Below, piece by piece: positions 20,530 to 31,795 of a stretch of 64,000 bases of DNA. Every line of letters starts with the position of its first letter. The first letter of the stretch is position 1. A program made the translations under genes and the position numbers. The stretch comes from Juglans regia (lineage: Eukaryota > Streptophyta > Magnoliopsida > Fagales > Juglandaceae), in contig NC_049905.1 of assembly GCF_001411555.2 (NCBI RefSeq), positions 930,001 through 994,000 of the forward strand, given 5' to 3'. The notes beneath the pieces were generated by a model. That model did not search any database, had not been told where the DNA came from, and worked only from the letters and a program-made list of their open reading frames with translations.

Positions 20530-23377
20530 GAATCATCACGTTTGAAGCACCAACTTAAACACCAACCAACCTCATGTTTGAAGTGACAGATCCAAATTTT
20601 GAGATATGTTCCCAGATGTATTTCCAAGATCCCTACATAAAAGATAATAAACCATAAAAAAATATTTAAGTAGTGATTAAAAAACACAAAATATGAAAAA
20701 CACAAATTTGCATTTGATAAACAAACCTCACTGAAGGACAGTTGTTCTTAGCATGACCCCCAATTGTTCGAAGCGACGGATCCAAGCTTGAAGTTTTGTT
20801 CCCAGTTGTATTTCCAAGATCCCTACATAAAAGATAGTAAACCATAACCAATTATTTAAGTAGTGATTAAAAGACAAAAATTAAAACAAAAATTTCAAAA
20901 CTTTATAAACAAACCTCATTGAAGGACAGTTGTTCTTAGCATGACCATCAGTCTTGCAAATGCTACAACGCATTTTCTTCATGGTTTGAGTTTCTTTCAG
21001 ATTTTTTGCTCTCAACGATTTTGGTTGGCTTTTTGCTGGCACCTGTGGAGGATCTAACAAAATTTGTGTAAAATCTTATACAACTTGTGATCTTAACATT
21101 TGTGAATCATTCAGTGACATGTTTCCACCTTTTGCAATTCTTTTTCCTTCAATTTCTTCCATCAAGAGCAACTCCTTGTGGACCCTATCTAAAGTAAGAG
21201 AGAGATGGTTACATTTACGTATTGATTGTGATCCAAGTTCTACAATATCGTATAATTGCATCATCAACTTATTTTTTCTCATGGTTGGATCATCCTATGT
21301 CATTACAACTCTATCAGAAATTGGTATGTCAATAATAGCCCGGCTCTTAGCATTGATGCACCATCTCTCTAGAATATAATGATGTGGCAACATATCTAAT
21401 TTTGATTTCCTCCCAAGGACATATAGAATATGCCTACAGAGAATCCCCATAAATTCAAACATATGACATGTACATATTGCCTTCGCTTCACCACTTTCCA
21501 AGGTTACATAATAAGTAAATTTACCTTTGTCATTCGATGTGACTCCGTATATCTTTCACCCTTTTTTATCAACTTTGGTTGATTTGTACCGTTGGCTATT
21601 GAATAGATCATCTTCGAAGATCACGAAAGACTTCCTTGTATAGACTGAGGTCGCATCTTCTTCAATTTTTCATAACGTTTTCATAATTGTTCGTGTCAAT
21701 TTTGTTCACACGTCATTCTCTTTCTCCTTAAAATAACGTGCATCTAAGGCTTTCCCGTATTGATGCACAAAGTCACTCACTATCGTGCTCGAATGAATAT
21801 AATCTTTAAAAAATTTATTCACGCTTTCGCTCCTTTGAGTTGTTGACATACCGGCACAAAATGTTGTTCGCAAGTAAGCCGGAACCCCCTTGTCCCATCG
21901 GTTGTAAATATTTTACAGCCAATCATTATCTATTAGATCGTACTTCGCTAGTATTACACTTCATTCGTGCTCGAACTCATCAGTCGTTATTGTCTCATGG
22001 ATACAATGACGGAACTCGTATTGAAACTTCGGAAACCTGTTATATACATGTGCCAAATGTTCTGAAAATTTTTGTAAAATATGCCATAAACACAACATAT
22101 GAGATGTATTTGGGAGTACCTCACCAATGGCCTTCGCCATCGCCTTGTCATCATCAGTAATAATGGTTAAAGGGGTACGCCCAAGCATTGCCTCTTGCCA
22201 TGTTCTCAATAACCACACATAGGATTCGGCTATTTCATTAACCAACACACAACCAAACATTATAGTTTGGTGATGATGGTTAACTCCTGAAAATGACACA
22301 AATGGCATTTTATAAATATTTCTCAAGTACATCACATTAAATATGACAACATCCCAAAAATATTGATATGCTCACCTTGATCTTGCATCCGCCCAAAAGC
22401 AACTACTCATACATCCATTCCCATCAACTTGCATGGAATACACAAACCCAGATTCTTTACACTGTCGATCAAGCAAGTAGGCATACAACATTTGTGCATC
22501 TCCTTCTTCAAACAATTTCCTTCTTTTATTTCCCAAATAATTCTTGACGTCCTTACCAATACATCCAATGTTAAAATCACCACCTGATTATTTACTCAAC
22601 ACTGACATTATTTTTCTCATTGGTACACCGGACTTATTCAAAGTCATAATGAGTTTTTTTTTTTTACACGCGTCACTCTTCTATGTCCACGAAGCAAACT
22701 AGTACTTCTCAGTGTAAGTAGCTCATGGTTGTGTTCAACGACGAACTTGAATACTGTCCACTTCTCACCATCCTTTTTTATACACATTGTTGTTTTACAC
22801 CCAATCTTTGTCTCAGCAGGTTCAGGTATTTTTCATTCTTTTTGTTTCCGACTTTCATGCCGAAATCCCTCTCTTGAGCAAACATACTCTACTAAAATTA
22901 GTTTTCTGTCCTTTTTTGATAATCGAGTATGGTTGGTCCTCATTACAAAACCTTTTCGTCTTGCATATGCCTTGTAAAAGGCTTGGGCGTCTTCTACCTC
23001 ATCGAACTCCTTCCCAACAAATGCTCAGAAAGATCACTACTCAAACTAGAAATCGTATTTAATCCATCTTCATCTCCCACATTATCTCCATCTTCCACAT
23101 TCACTCCGTCTTCCACCGCTCGATCTTCCACATTCACTCGATCTTCCACCCCATCTTCCACATTCACTCCAACTCCGATATCCACTCCCTCTTCCACATT
23201 CACTTCATCTCCCACATTTGGCACATGTAGCACATTCATATCACATTGTTGTACTTCAATTTCTACCCCGATACTATCATCTTCAACTTCTCGATAGTTT
23301 CTACTCATCATTATCTCAACTTCCTCACTATCTGAACTTGACAGAAAATCCTTCATTAAAACATAAAAAAATGACAA
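20530..23377 (-). pseudogene. FAR1-RELATED SEQUENCE (MULE transposase-derived) pseudogene
   Basis: Minus-strand fragments occur in the correct order but different frames. An acidic repetitive N-terminus (23377-23030) is followed by a FAR1 DNA-binding domain (about 23010-22680: AFYKAYARRKGFVMRTNH, EYVCSREGF, and VEHNHELL after a stop). A MULE transposase core follows (22335-21961: FGCVLVNEIAESYVWLLRTW, PLTIITDDDKAMAKAI, HMLCLWHI), then a SWIM zinc finger (21501-21400: CTCHMFEFMGILCRH) and a CCHC knuckle (about 20982-20917: CSICKTDGHAKNNC). At least three frameshifts and several in-frame stops (for example after KQKE and after SVLSK) interrupt it. Intact family members are light-signalling transcription factors or transposases. 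It converges on the GRF remnant. Confidence 0.85.
20560..20945. repeat. About 190-bp tandem duplication of a zinc-knuckle exon
   Basis: The block AAACCTCAxTGAAGGACAGT...AGCATGACC occurs at about 20724 and 20914, and TTTCCAAGATCCCTACATAA at 20620 and 20811. On the minus strand each copy would encode DLGNTTGN-like residues and GHAKNNCPS. Confidence 0.8.
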
Positions 23378-24030
23378 AAGTTAAATAATAGAAGTCACTC
23401 CAATCATGAGATTTTTGTTGTTGTTGGGGAAAAAAAGAAAAGAAAGAGATAAAAAAACAATAAAACATTCAGTTGTTCTTGTTTCTTTTCTTTCTTTCAA
23501 AATCATGCCATAGCCACAAAAAAAGGCATTTGCCCATTTAAATTAAAGACAAAATTCAGTTGAAGTTAGGTAATGGTATTTTGCTCAACAGTGAAGGAAA
23601 ATATGTTTGAGTGGTTTTGTGTAATACTAGGAACGAGTTTATGCAATGAACTATGAAATTCTGTTAGTTTTGTATGAAAGTCTTAGACAAATTGATCTGA
23701 CATCAATTATGATCAGCTACTTAGTCAAACTAATTCCATTCACGTTCTCTTGGCCCTTTCCATTTGTCTATTGTGTTTTGTAAATTAATATATGGTCTCT
23801 CATTAACCACATAGTACAAGAGGAAATGGACAATAACAGTTTCAAGTTTTTTGTGCATTATTTGTTTCCTCCATATATCAACTACGACATTGTTAATATA
23901 TGGTCTCTCATTAACCTCTTCTTCAATTTTTTCTCTTACAGAAACTTCAATCTATCTAAATGCAGAACATAAAAATACGATTGAAACACGAAAGTAAAAA
24001 AAAATTAAATATGATCTGAAAATGCAAACC
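23378..24030. other. AT-rich intergenic region
   Basis: No gene recognised; TTAATATATGGTCTCTCATTAAC occurs twice (23786 and 23896), another local duplication. Confidence 0.5.
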
Positions 24031-24039
24031 ATGTGCGAT

Positions 24040-24270
24040 GGGAGGGCTGCAACTGGCTGAAGAGTGCGACGGGCTACGACAGGTTGAGACGAGTTGCGAC
24101 GGCTGAAGGGTGTGATGGGCTGAGACGAGTTGCGATGGGCTGAGACGGGCTCCCAAGGGCTGAGACGGGTTGCAACGGGCTATGGAGGTCCGGGTTGTGA
24201 CAGCCGGCTGGGACGACCTAAGACGAGTTTCGACGGGTTGTGGAGTGCAGAGGGCCTGAGACGGGTATCG
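24040..24270 (+). repeat. G-rich tandem array (GACGGGCTGAGACGRGTTGC-like units)
   Basis: Roughly ten diverged copies of a 15-20-bp unit combining GGGCTG, GAGACG and GTTGCGACGGG. The plus strand is G-rich and almost devoid of C runs. The short ORFs it creates (24130 + and 23956 -) are repeat-encoded and unlikely to be genes. Confidence 0.75.
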
Positions 24271-24429
24271 GCAATGTGGTGGGTAGTGGGGACTCGAGAG
24301 GAAGTGCAGAGGGAGAAAAGAAATTGTGTGTATTTGATTTTGCTATCCTACAGGGTGGTTCATGAAAATTACATGAGGATTGCTGACGTGTATGAAAGTT
24401 ATTTGTTGCCGTTGAAAGCCTGAGAACGG

Positions 24430-26450
24430 CTTACCTGTTTTGAAGAGGGACTGATTCCTTATAGTTACCCTACTAATTTTTTCTAGAAGAGTCTGAGAAG
24501 AATTCTTCTTATTTCTTCTGACCTTATGCCCTTCCTGGTCGCACGCCGAGTGACTATTCACATTTTGCACACGTGGCAACACCGCGCTAGTTACGTTTTT
24601 GAATTAAATGCCGTCCCTTCAATTTTTGCTTCATGGCTCCATTTTTTTTACTGGCATTAATTCTACAAATCGTATCAGTAGATATGCTATGCAGCGGTTG
24701 CGATAATCAAGGGATTTTGGTTCTCTAGTGGGACACGTGGTGATTTGTGGAGTTATGGCGCCTCGGGAGGCCAAACATTAACCTGCCTATAGAAGGACCC
24801 TTCTCCAAGTTAGGAAATCCATTATACTCACTTCTACATTTTCTGTTTTATTCTGTGACTCTTGCTTTACTGCTTGAGTTCTCAGTTCTTTTGTTTTCCT
24901 TAACTTTCCTTTTGAAGTTCCTTTGCATTTTCTTCTGTCTTTCATGACTTCGATGAAATCTTTACACCCTAGTGGGCGACGGGTCCTCTGGTGGCACTTA
25001 GGCTATTGCTGGTTGTAGCTGTCTGAGCGCCAAAGGGTGGAACCTCCCATCCTTTGTTATTGGGGTCTCGAACCCTTTGTTCTCGTTCTTGCCATTTTGC
25101 TTATTGTATCTCACTCGTTCTCACTCTTTTGCTTACGGGGCTTGACTTCGAAGCCGTTCTCAGCCATTTGCTACCTGCACCGAACTTGCTACCTACTTGG
25201 TTGTAGTGGTGAATGGCTTAGTTGTTGTGGTGTCGTGGCGACCATCTCTATTTAAAACACACACAGTTACAGACTCCGAACTCATTTTGGTTTCCTTGGG
25301 TCCAAGAACAGTGAGGTCTTCTGGGTCTTTTAGGTTATCCCTGATTGTTTTACGGTCTAGGTTCCCTGACCGATTTATGGTCTAGGGTTAGGCACTGAAA
25401 ATTGTTTTGTTGAATATATAAGTTTCACGGTGTAACTTGCTCCTTGTAGTCCTTCGACCTTGTGATGTAACTTGTTCCTTGTAACTTTGCTACTTTATGG
25501 TGTAATTTGTTCCTTGTAGCTTTTCGGCTTGATGATGTAATTTGCTGCTCGTAATCTTGCATAATTAATAAAATGACTTTGTGTTTCCGGCTGTATGGTT
25601 TCCGCATTTTCTTTGCTGCATTTCTTTTTTGTTTTTTTTTCTCCTTTCTTTTGGCTGCCTTTTCCCTTTTTATTTTCTTTTAGCCGGCTTTTCCTTCGTG
25701 TTTCACACACCTTTGGGCCAAACTCCGACAACCTAGGTCTTCAAAAACGGGCCCTGCACAAGGTAGAAAAGACTATGACTTTGAGAGGGCGACATCGAGG
25801 CCATGTAACTTCCGATGCCAAAGTTAATAAATATTCTTGGAGTGTCGTAAATAAGTAAGAGAGTTTAGGGATCAGAGAGAGTATTCTCGTACTTGGGATC
25901 TGCTATTTATACTACAGATATGAAGGGTAGATTATGCCTGCTTTCATGAAGTCTGTGTTCCTCATACTGTTCATTTTGTCAGAGTCTTTAAATGCGGCAT
26001 GGCTCTACGACGGTGTCATTAATGTGGCGTGTTGTCTAGGTGGCAGAACCATTAATGTGGCATGGTTCTCCAACATTCTCCTCCCAGTCTACCTTCCTTC
26101 CGGTCTGTTCTTGCCTTATTTGTCAATAGATCAACGGTTTCTCGTATATCATGCCTACTGTGCGGCGGGCACTCGAGGACTGGACACTACTCGAGGGGTC
26201 CTCAGATCGATGAGTCCCATCCTTTATAGTACCATCCCTCCTTCAGGTCATGTACAGAGGAGCTTCCTAGTGGGCCGAGTTAACAACTTTCTTCTCCGAG
26301 CCAGGCTTAATTGAGCCTCTTGGGTCTTGAGTGGAAAATCCCCTTACAATTTTAATTCTCACGGAGTGAGAGATGCTAGTCTCATTCTTTTAGGAGTAGT
26401 TTCCTTGCTACAATAATGTATGTATTTTTTAATTCCAGGAATACAGGACA
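24430..26450. other. Unclassified repeat-like region
   Basis: No domain-bearing ORF. The CACGTGG-containing stretches, CTGCTATTTATACTACAGAT-like text at about 25900 and a GC-rich block at 26150-26280 resemble fragments of LTR elements, but no paired LTRs, primer-binding site or polyprotein could be found. Confidence 0.35.
25424..25568. repeat. Four tandem copies of a roughly 36-bp unit
   Basis: The phrases GTGTAACTTGCTCCTTGTAG, GATGTAACTTGTTCCTTGTA, GTGTAATTTGTTCCTTGTAG and GATGTAATTTGCTGCTCGTA follow one another with CTTYG-type spacers. Copies differ by transitions. Confidence 0.85.
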
Positions 26451-26504
26451 AAGAAAAAAGTAGATATACCAATGCTTCTCAAATTGTCCAAAAACAACCT
26501 GAAC

Positions 26505-26625
26505 AGGTCTTCCAACAACAATCATTGGATACAACTTGCAACAAATGGTTTTTCAAATGAGAACTTAATAGGAGAAGGTGGATACGGAAATGTGTATAAG
26601 GGTCAACTTAGAGATGGACAGCAAA
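26505..26625 (+). pseudogene. Receptor-like kinase P-loop fragment
   Basis: Translated: WIQLATNGFSNENLIGEGGY, then GNVYKGQLRDGQ. This is the start of a plant receptor-like kinase catalytic domain (GxGxxG loop GEGGYG) and the sequence just before it. Homology stops at the loop: no VAIK lysine, HRD or DFG follow, and the frame ends in low-complexity Arg/Glu residues. It is an isolated exon-sized fragment. Confidence 0.8.
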
Positions 26626-26709
26626 ACTCATTGCAACGAAGGGAAGATAAACTAAGAGAGCGAGAGAGAGAGATGCTCAGAAGGTTGAGCTCAAACAAAA
26701 TTTGAGAAG

Positions 26710-28660
26710 GGTTGAGAATAGAAATGCACGAATATTATTGTATTTGTACTAGGTTGTATCAATTATAATAGTTTTTGCTTCGTTCGGATAAACTATAAGG
26801 CATGTGTAAATCGTTGGATATTTTTCTTATTTTTCTTCTATGGAACAACTATAATGGTACTTACCCTTGAATTGGGCAAAGTCTGATTACGTACTTGACC
26901 AGGTATTATTTTGTATAGGGGAGAGGTACTATGGAGGCTATGAACAATCTAGTGTTTTTTGTCACTTTTTTGAATATGTTAGGCTATATAAATTTTTTTC
27001 CAATTTGTTTTGATCACTTTTGAGCTTATCTATGATATTCTTGATAACATTTTTTTACCAATCTATTATTCATATGATGATAAGTGGAACAAAAACATAC
27101 ACCCTCTATATAGATTTTTTCCAATCTATTATACACAGTATGAAAACTGAACAAAAATCTACACAAGCTATATAGATTTTTTCCTAAATTCATGCATGCA
27201 CAGAAACAAATTAGCTGAATTGACATTGAAGCATGATTGATTTCATATACAAGTTTTGTATGGTAAGCTTTACAACATGTACTCCCAATCCCAGTTCCTG
27301 ATTTGGAATCACAAGCTATAAATCTCCATAATACAGGGTCTCCACAACCCACTCATACAAAAGTGGACGCAAAATATTGAATCACACATACATCTGGACA
27401 TAATCCACAAACATTGTATGCTACTGGACACAAACAGCTACACAATCTAGAGCATATGAATGGTTCTTCAAAATATTAACACAACCAAATAAAGATAATA
27501 ACATTTGAGATTCCCATTAAAATTAAATACATTGAAATACAGGGTTTATACAAACCCTGCCACTAAAATGAGTAAAGACAAGATCAAGATATCAAAAAAA
27601 AAGAGAGGCAAGCAACCTTGCAAAGTTGATCTTAAAGAAGACAACCCATGAATGAACACTAATATAGGCACTAGATTTAATATGATGAATATAGGATACT
27701 GAAGGAAGATTTTTTTTATCTTTCTTTGATACTATATTATGAAGATGACGGTGCTCCTGAATCAACTCATTGCATTAAATATGTATTTGCATTTGTCCAT
27801 CCAACTTTGTGGGTTGGATATTGGTGCATTAATAATATTCTTTTCCTTATTAGGAAGGCAGAAGCTCCTTTAACGGACTAGCTAGGTGCGGAATGTATTT
27901 TCCCATCGAAAATCGATCTGCATGCTCTTGCTCTTGCTCTAGTTAAGATATATAGATGAATGAATAATGCTATATATAGCTGTGGAGTGCACAAATGCTA
28001 TATAGTCATTTTGAAAAAGAGTGGATCTATTATTAAAAAATTAATTTTTTCATATACGTTCCGTATTTATTCATTTTTTTTAAAGTGATTACATAACGCT
28101 TACACACTCATAACTACAACTTTCATTTCTCTAGATGAATATTTGGTTGATCAGCTCATGGAACAATTAATAGAAATGCCATTTTACATCCAATTTCCTC
28201 TCTATAAATTCTTTCCAAAGTCCTCGAAGATATATTATTATTATTATTATTATATCTTTGACAAAAATCATGCACAATCTCTCCATGATCATGCAAATTG
28301 GCAGCAGACATGGAACTCTAATGTTTATGTTTTGAATTCGCAAATTGAATTTCAACTAAGATGATAATAACAAGAAACTAACTGAGCAAGAGTAGTTAAA
28401 TGGGATGTCCCAAAAGCACAATAGTTTAATTAAAAACACATGCATGCAGCTGTCTGGACCAAGCAGAGTATTAATTCATTCAAATCAATATTCAAAATGT
28501 CCAAACCAACCTTAAATAATTTTGTACTTTAAAGTTAATTTCAAAATGAGATATAGGTTGAAATGGGTTTTATATTTTTTATTAATTTCTATAAGATATA
28601 TAGGAGAATTCGAGTGATTCGAATTGTCGGGTTTTTCATGTCACAACCAAATCCTTGTAG
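26710..28660. other. Intergenic, AT-rich, with small repeats
   Basis: About 27045-27180 holds two diverged 68-bp tandem units ending TATATAGATTTTTTCC. About 27955-28120 is a member of the dispersed TAATGCTATATA family. A (TTA)n run lies at 28233-28252. ORFs here show no recognisable domain. Confidence 0.5.
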
Positions 28661-29666
28661 GCACATCGTGGGCATACAAGTACAATGGTTAACATATCGA
28701 TTGCCGTGTCGCCTACTCCACAGTGTACACATTTTGCCTATTTATTATCATTTAATATCATATTGACGCTGAACCTGGCCGCCAGCGTTAATAGCCGGAC
28801 ATGCCATTTTCAAATAATAAAAATAAATAAATAAACAAAAAAAAAAGGGACATATCACTTATAATTTTTTTTAAAGTAATTTTTTAATATTCTTAATTAT
28901 TAAGAAAAAAATACACAATTTTATTAAAAGTCACTTTCTTAAACATTAAATAAAAATAAAAAAATTAAAATGCATGAACAATTATATTGATCGGTAAGTT
29001 TGAAGAGCTCCACTAACACGTCTGTATGGAAAAAGATAGATGTTTTTTTTTTTTTTTGATAACAAAGACAGGGAATATTTATTATAAGAAAAGAATGATT
29101 TATAAGTTACACGTATTATTTTTTTTAAAATGTAAAGATGTGAAATCCATTTGAACAATTTTATTTGTTAATGGTGGATCTCACTTTCTATAAGAGATAA
29201 CATACTGAGCTTGTACATTCTACAACTACATTTAATATTACTCTAAAAGAAAATTACAGGACATGTTTAATTATAAAAAGATGATAAAGCTTACGTTCTA
29301 AGGTTAGATTAGAATAAAAAAAATCAAAGGAATTTAACCAATGATCTAATTTATAAATTATAGTGATTGATTGATTTATTTATTTTTGTATCTAAATAAA
29401 AATAGAGTTATTCTATTCTCAAGCGGAGTGTAGAATATTACACGATCAATATTACTTAAATGGTAATATTTAATTTGTAAGATTTAAATTTTAAAATTTA
29501 TCTTTCAAATCAATATTATACGTGCATATAAGTAAATTTAGTAGGTTTGCTATCTAACCGACTTATAAATTGAAGACAAATTTTACTAATTAAGGCCTAA
29601 CGTAGTAAGTACATTGATTAATGCTAATTAAGCGTAGGCGGGTTATTTTGATGCCCCCGAATGGCT

Positions 29667-29675
29667 TATAAAATA
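29667..29675 (+). promoter_or_regulatory. TATA box of desaturase gene B
   Basis: TATAAAATA lies in a GAATGGCT...AGTCAAGTTAGAGC context identical to copy A. The 5'UTR intron (29729-29994, GTATGT...TTCAG) is also kept, so the promoter-leader layout is intact. Confidence 0.65.
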
Positions 29676-30034
29676 AGTCAAGTTAGAGCAAATGCGCATG
29701 AAGCATATCCCAAAGATCAGTAGTTAAGGTATGTATGATTGGATTTTTTTTTAAGGAAACATAGAACATTTGTTGGATCATCAAATCATGTTATCGACAG
29801 ATGATTTTCCATTTATACTAAGCGTTAAACATGGATGAACCTTTTGATAAATGTAGACTTGCATGGTTGAATCTCTTGTTTTCCATTTTCTGGATTTATT
29901 TCATCTGCTTGTAGAAATATTTACTTGATTTTTCCTGATTCCTTTACATTCAAGCACTTACAGTTCCACGATGATCTTCATTAATGTTCTTCAGTGCTCA
30001 GAAGCTGAAGCTAGCATAAATTCAGAGAGAAGAC

Positions 30035-31795
30035 ATGGATGTAAAACTCAATTGCTTCACCTTTCAATCCCTAGTTTTACATGCTCTTCCACCTATGAGT
30101 GCTCAGAGATCTCCCAAGTTTTCTATGACTTCTACCCTACACTCCAGATCTAGGTGAGTCCTTCTTGCGAAGTATTGTTGGCGATAAGCGATATTCATAG
30201 TCCTCTTGATTGTTATCTTTTATCATCATCTAATAAAGTAGTATCAAATTATTAAAAAAATTATTTATCATTCTTTAGTTTTCTTTTAATAATTTGATAT
30301 TATATAAGGGAAGAGTAATGTTAGATACAATTCTAAATATGTAAGTCTCATACAATTTATTTGAAAACAAGTGACATCCACTATGAAAAATTGATTTTTT
30401 CATGCGAGTCTACAGTTTTTTTACTTTTTTTAAAGGGAGTGTTGGAGGCTTGCATATTATAGGATTGCAAGTATAATTTCTTTATAATAATTATAAGATG
30501 ATAATGATTAACTGATGCATGACATGCATACTTAAGAAATCTTATATCCAACTATATTCAACATGAACTTGAATTTTCTCTATCGTGCATGGCTTCATTC
30601 TAGGCGGGACAAAGATTCTCCAAGCTCTCCTAGCCAAGCAAGTGTTATCTTAGCCCGCACCATGCCACCAGAGAAGATTGAAATATTCAAGTCCATGGAA
30701 GGATGGGCTAGAAAGAATATCGTAACTCTCCTAAAACCTGTGAACAAATCTTGGCAACCACAAGACTTTTTGCCAGATCCTACCTCAGATGGATTTTTGG
30801 AGCAAATCGATGAATTGAGGAAACGAACAAAGGACATTCCGGACGAGTACTTGATTGTCTTAGCCGGCAATATGATCACAAAAGAATCCCTTCCAACTTA
30901 CCAAGCAAAAATCAATAGCACAGAAATTTTTCACGATGTAACAGGCGTAGACAACACGCCTTGGGCAATATGGGCAAGGGGATGGACTGCTGAAGAAAAA
31001 AGGCATGGTGATCTTTTGAACAAGTATCTCTTCCTTTCCGGACGAGTGAACATGAGACAGATCGAGAAGACAACACAATATCTGCTTGGATCGGGAATGG
31101 TACTGATCAGACATGCAACATAACATGATGTTTAACATACTTTTTGAGCTAATTCAATTTTAGTTGTCTATATCGTCTATATATGTCTCTTAAGAAGGAG
31201 TTCTAATCCATAAACTGTTAATGTTTATAATCTTGTATAGGATGCCGGTCTAGGGGAAAATCCCTACCTTTTAACCATCTACACATCGTTTCAAGAAAGA
31301 GCAACATTTATCTCCCATGGTAACACAGCCAGGCTTGCCAAGAAGCATGGGGATCCAATACTTGCCCAGATATGTGGCACAATTGCCTCAGACGAGAAGC
31401 GCCACGAAATTGCTTATACCAAAATAGTTGAGAAACTTTTCGAGCTTGATCCAGATGAAACAGTTGTGGCCTTTGCCGACATAATGAGGAGGAAAATATC
31501 AATGCCAGCCCGCTTAATGTATGATGGTGAACTCGACAACCTATTTTATCACTTTGCTAATGTTGCCTCTCGGATTGGAGTCTACACAGCAAGAGACTAC
31601 AGAGAAATCCTCCAACATTTGGTTGCAAAATGGAATGTGGAGAAGCTAAGTGGACTGTCGAGTGAAGGACGAGAAGCCCAGGACTTTGTCTGTGGATTTG
31701 CTCAAAGAATGCAAAGGGTTGAGGAGAGAGTTCTGGCACTGGCCGAGAAAGCACCCTCCATTCCTTTCACCTGGATTTCTGCTAGGCAGATGTAA
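30035..31795 (+). CDS. SAD: Acyl-ACP desaturase-like protein, copy B; diiron ligand replaced by Lys
   Basis: Exons 30035-30153, 30604-31099 and 31241-31795 join without a stop to 389 residues, closely matching copy A, with a similar putative plastid transit peptide. The first diiron ligand is changed: copy A has ITEEALPTY, copy B has ITKESLPTY (GAA to AAA at 30880-30882), i.e. Lys at castor Glu105. Other changes at conserved sites are Asp to Asn just before (GNMIT), Asn to Lys within EEKRH, and Asp to Asn in GRVNMRQIE. The remaining ligands (Glu/His of EEKRH, Glu of SFQER, Glu/His of DEKRH) are kept. The specificity position 188 is Leu, and 117 is Ser. With one carboxylate ligand replaced by a cation, normal desaturation is unlikely. 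It may be an early pseudogene, a non-catalytic homologue, or have altered chemistry. Confidence 0.92.

Noticed and set aside
27026..27352. 108-codon minus-strand ORF with several cysteines
   Set aside because: It overlaps a tandem duplication and no known Cys pattern or homologue was recognised.
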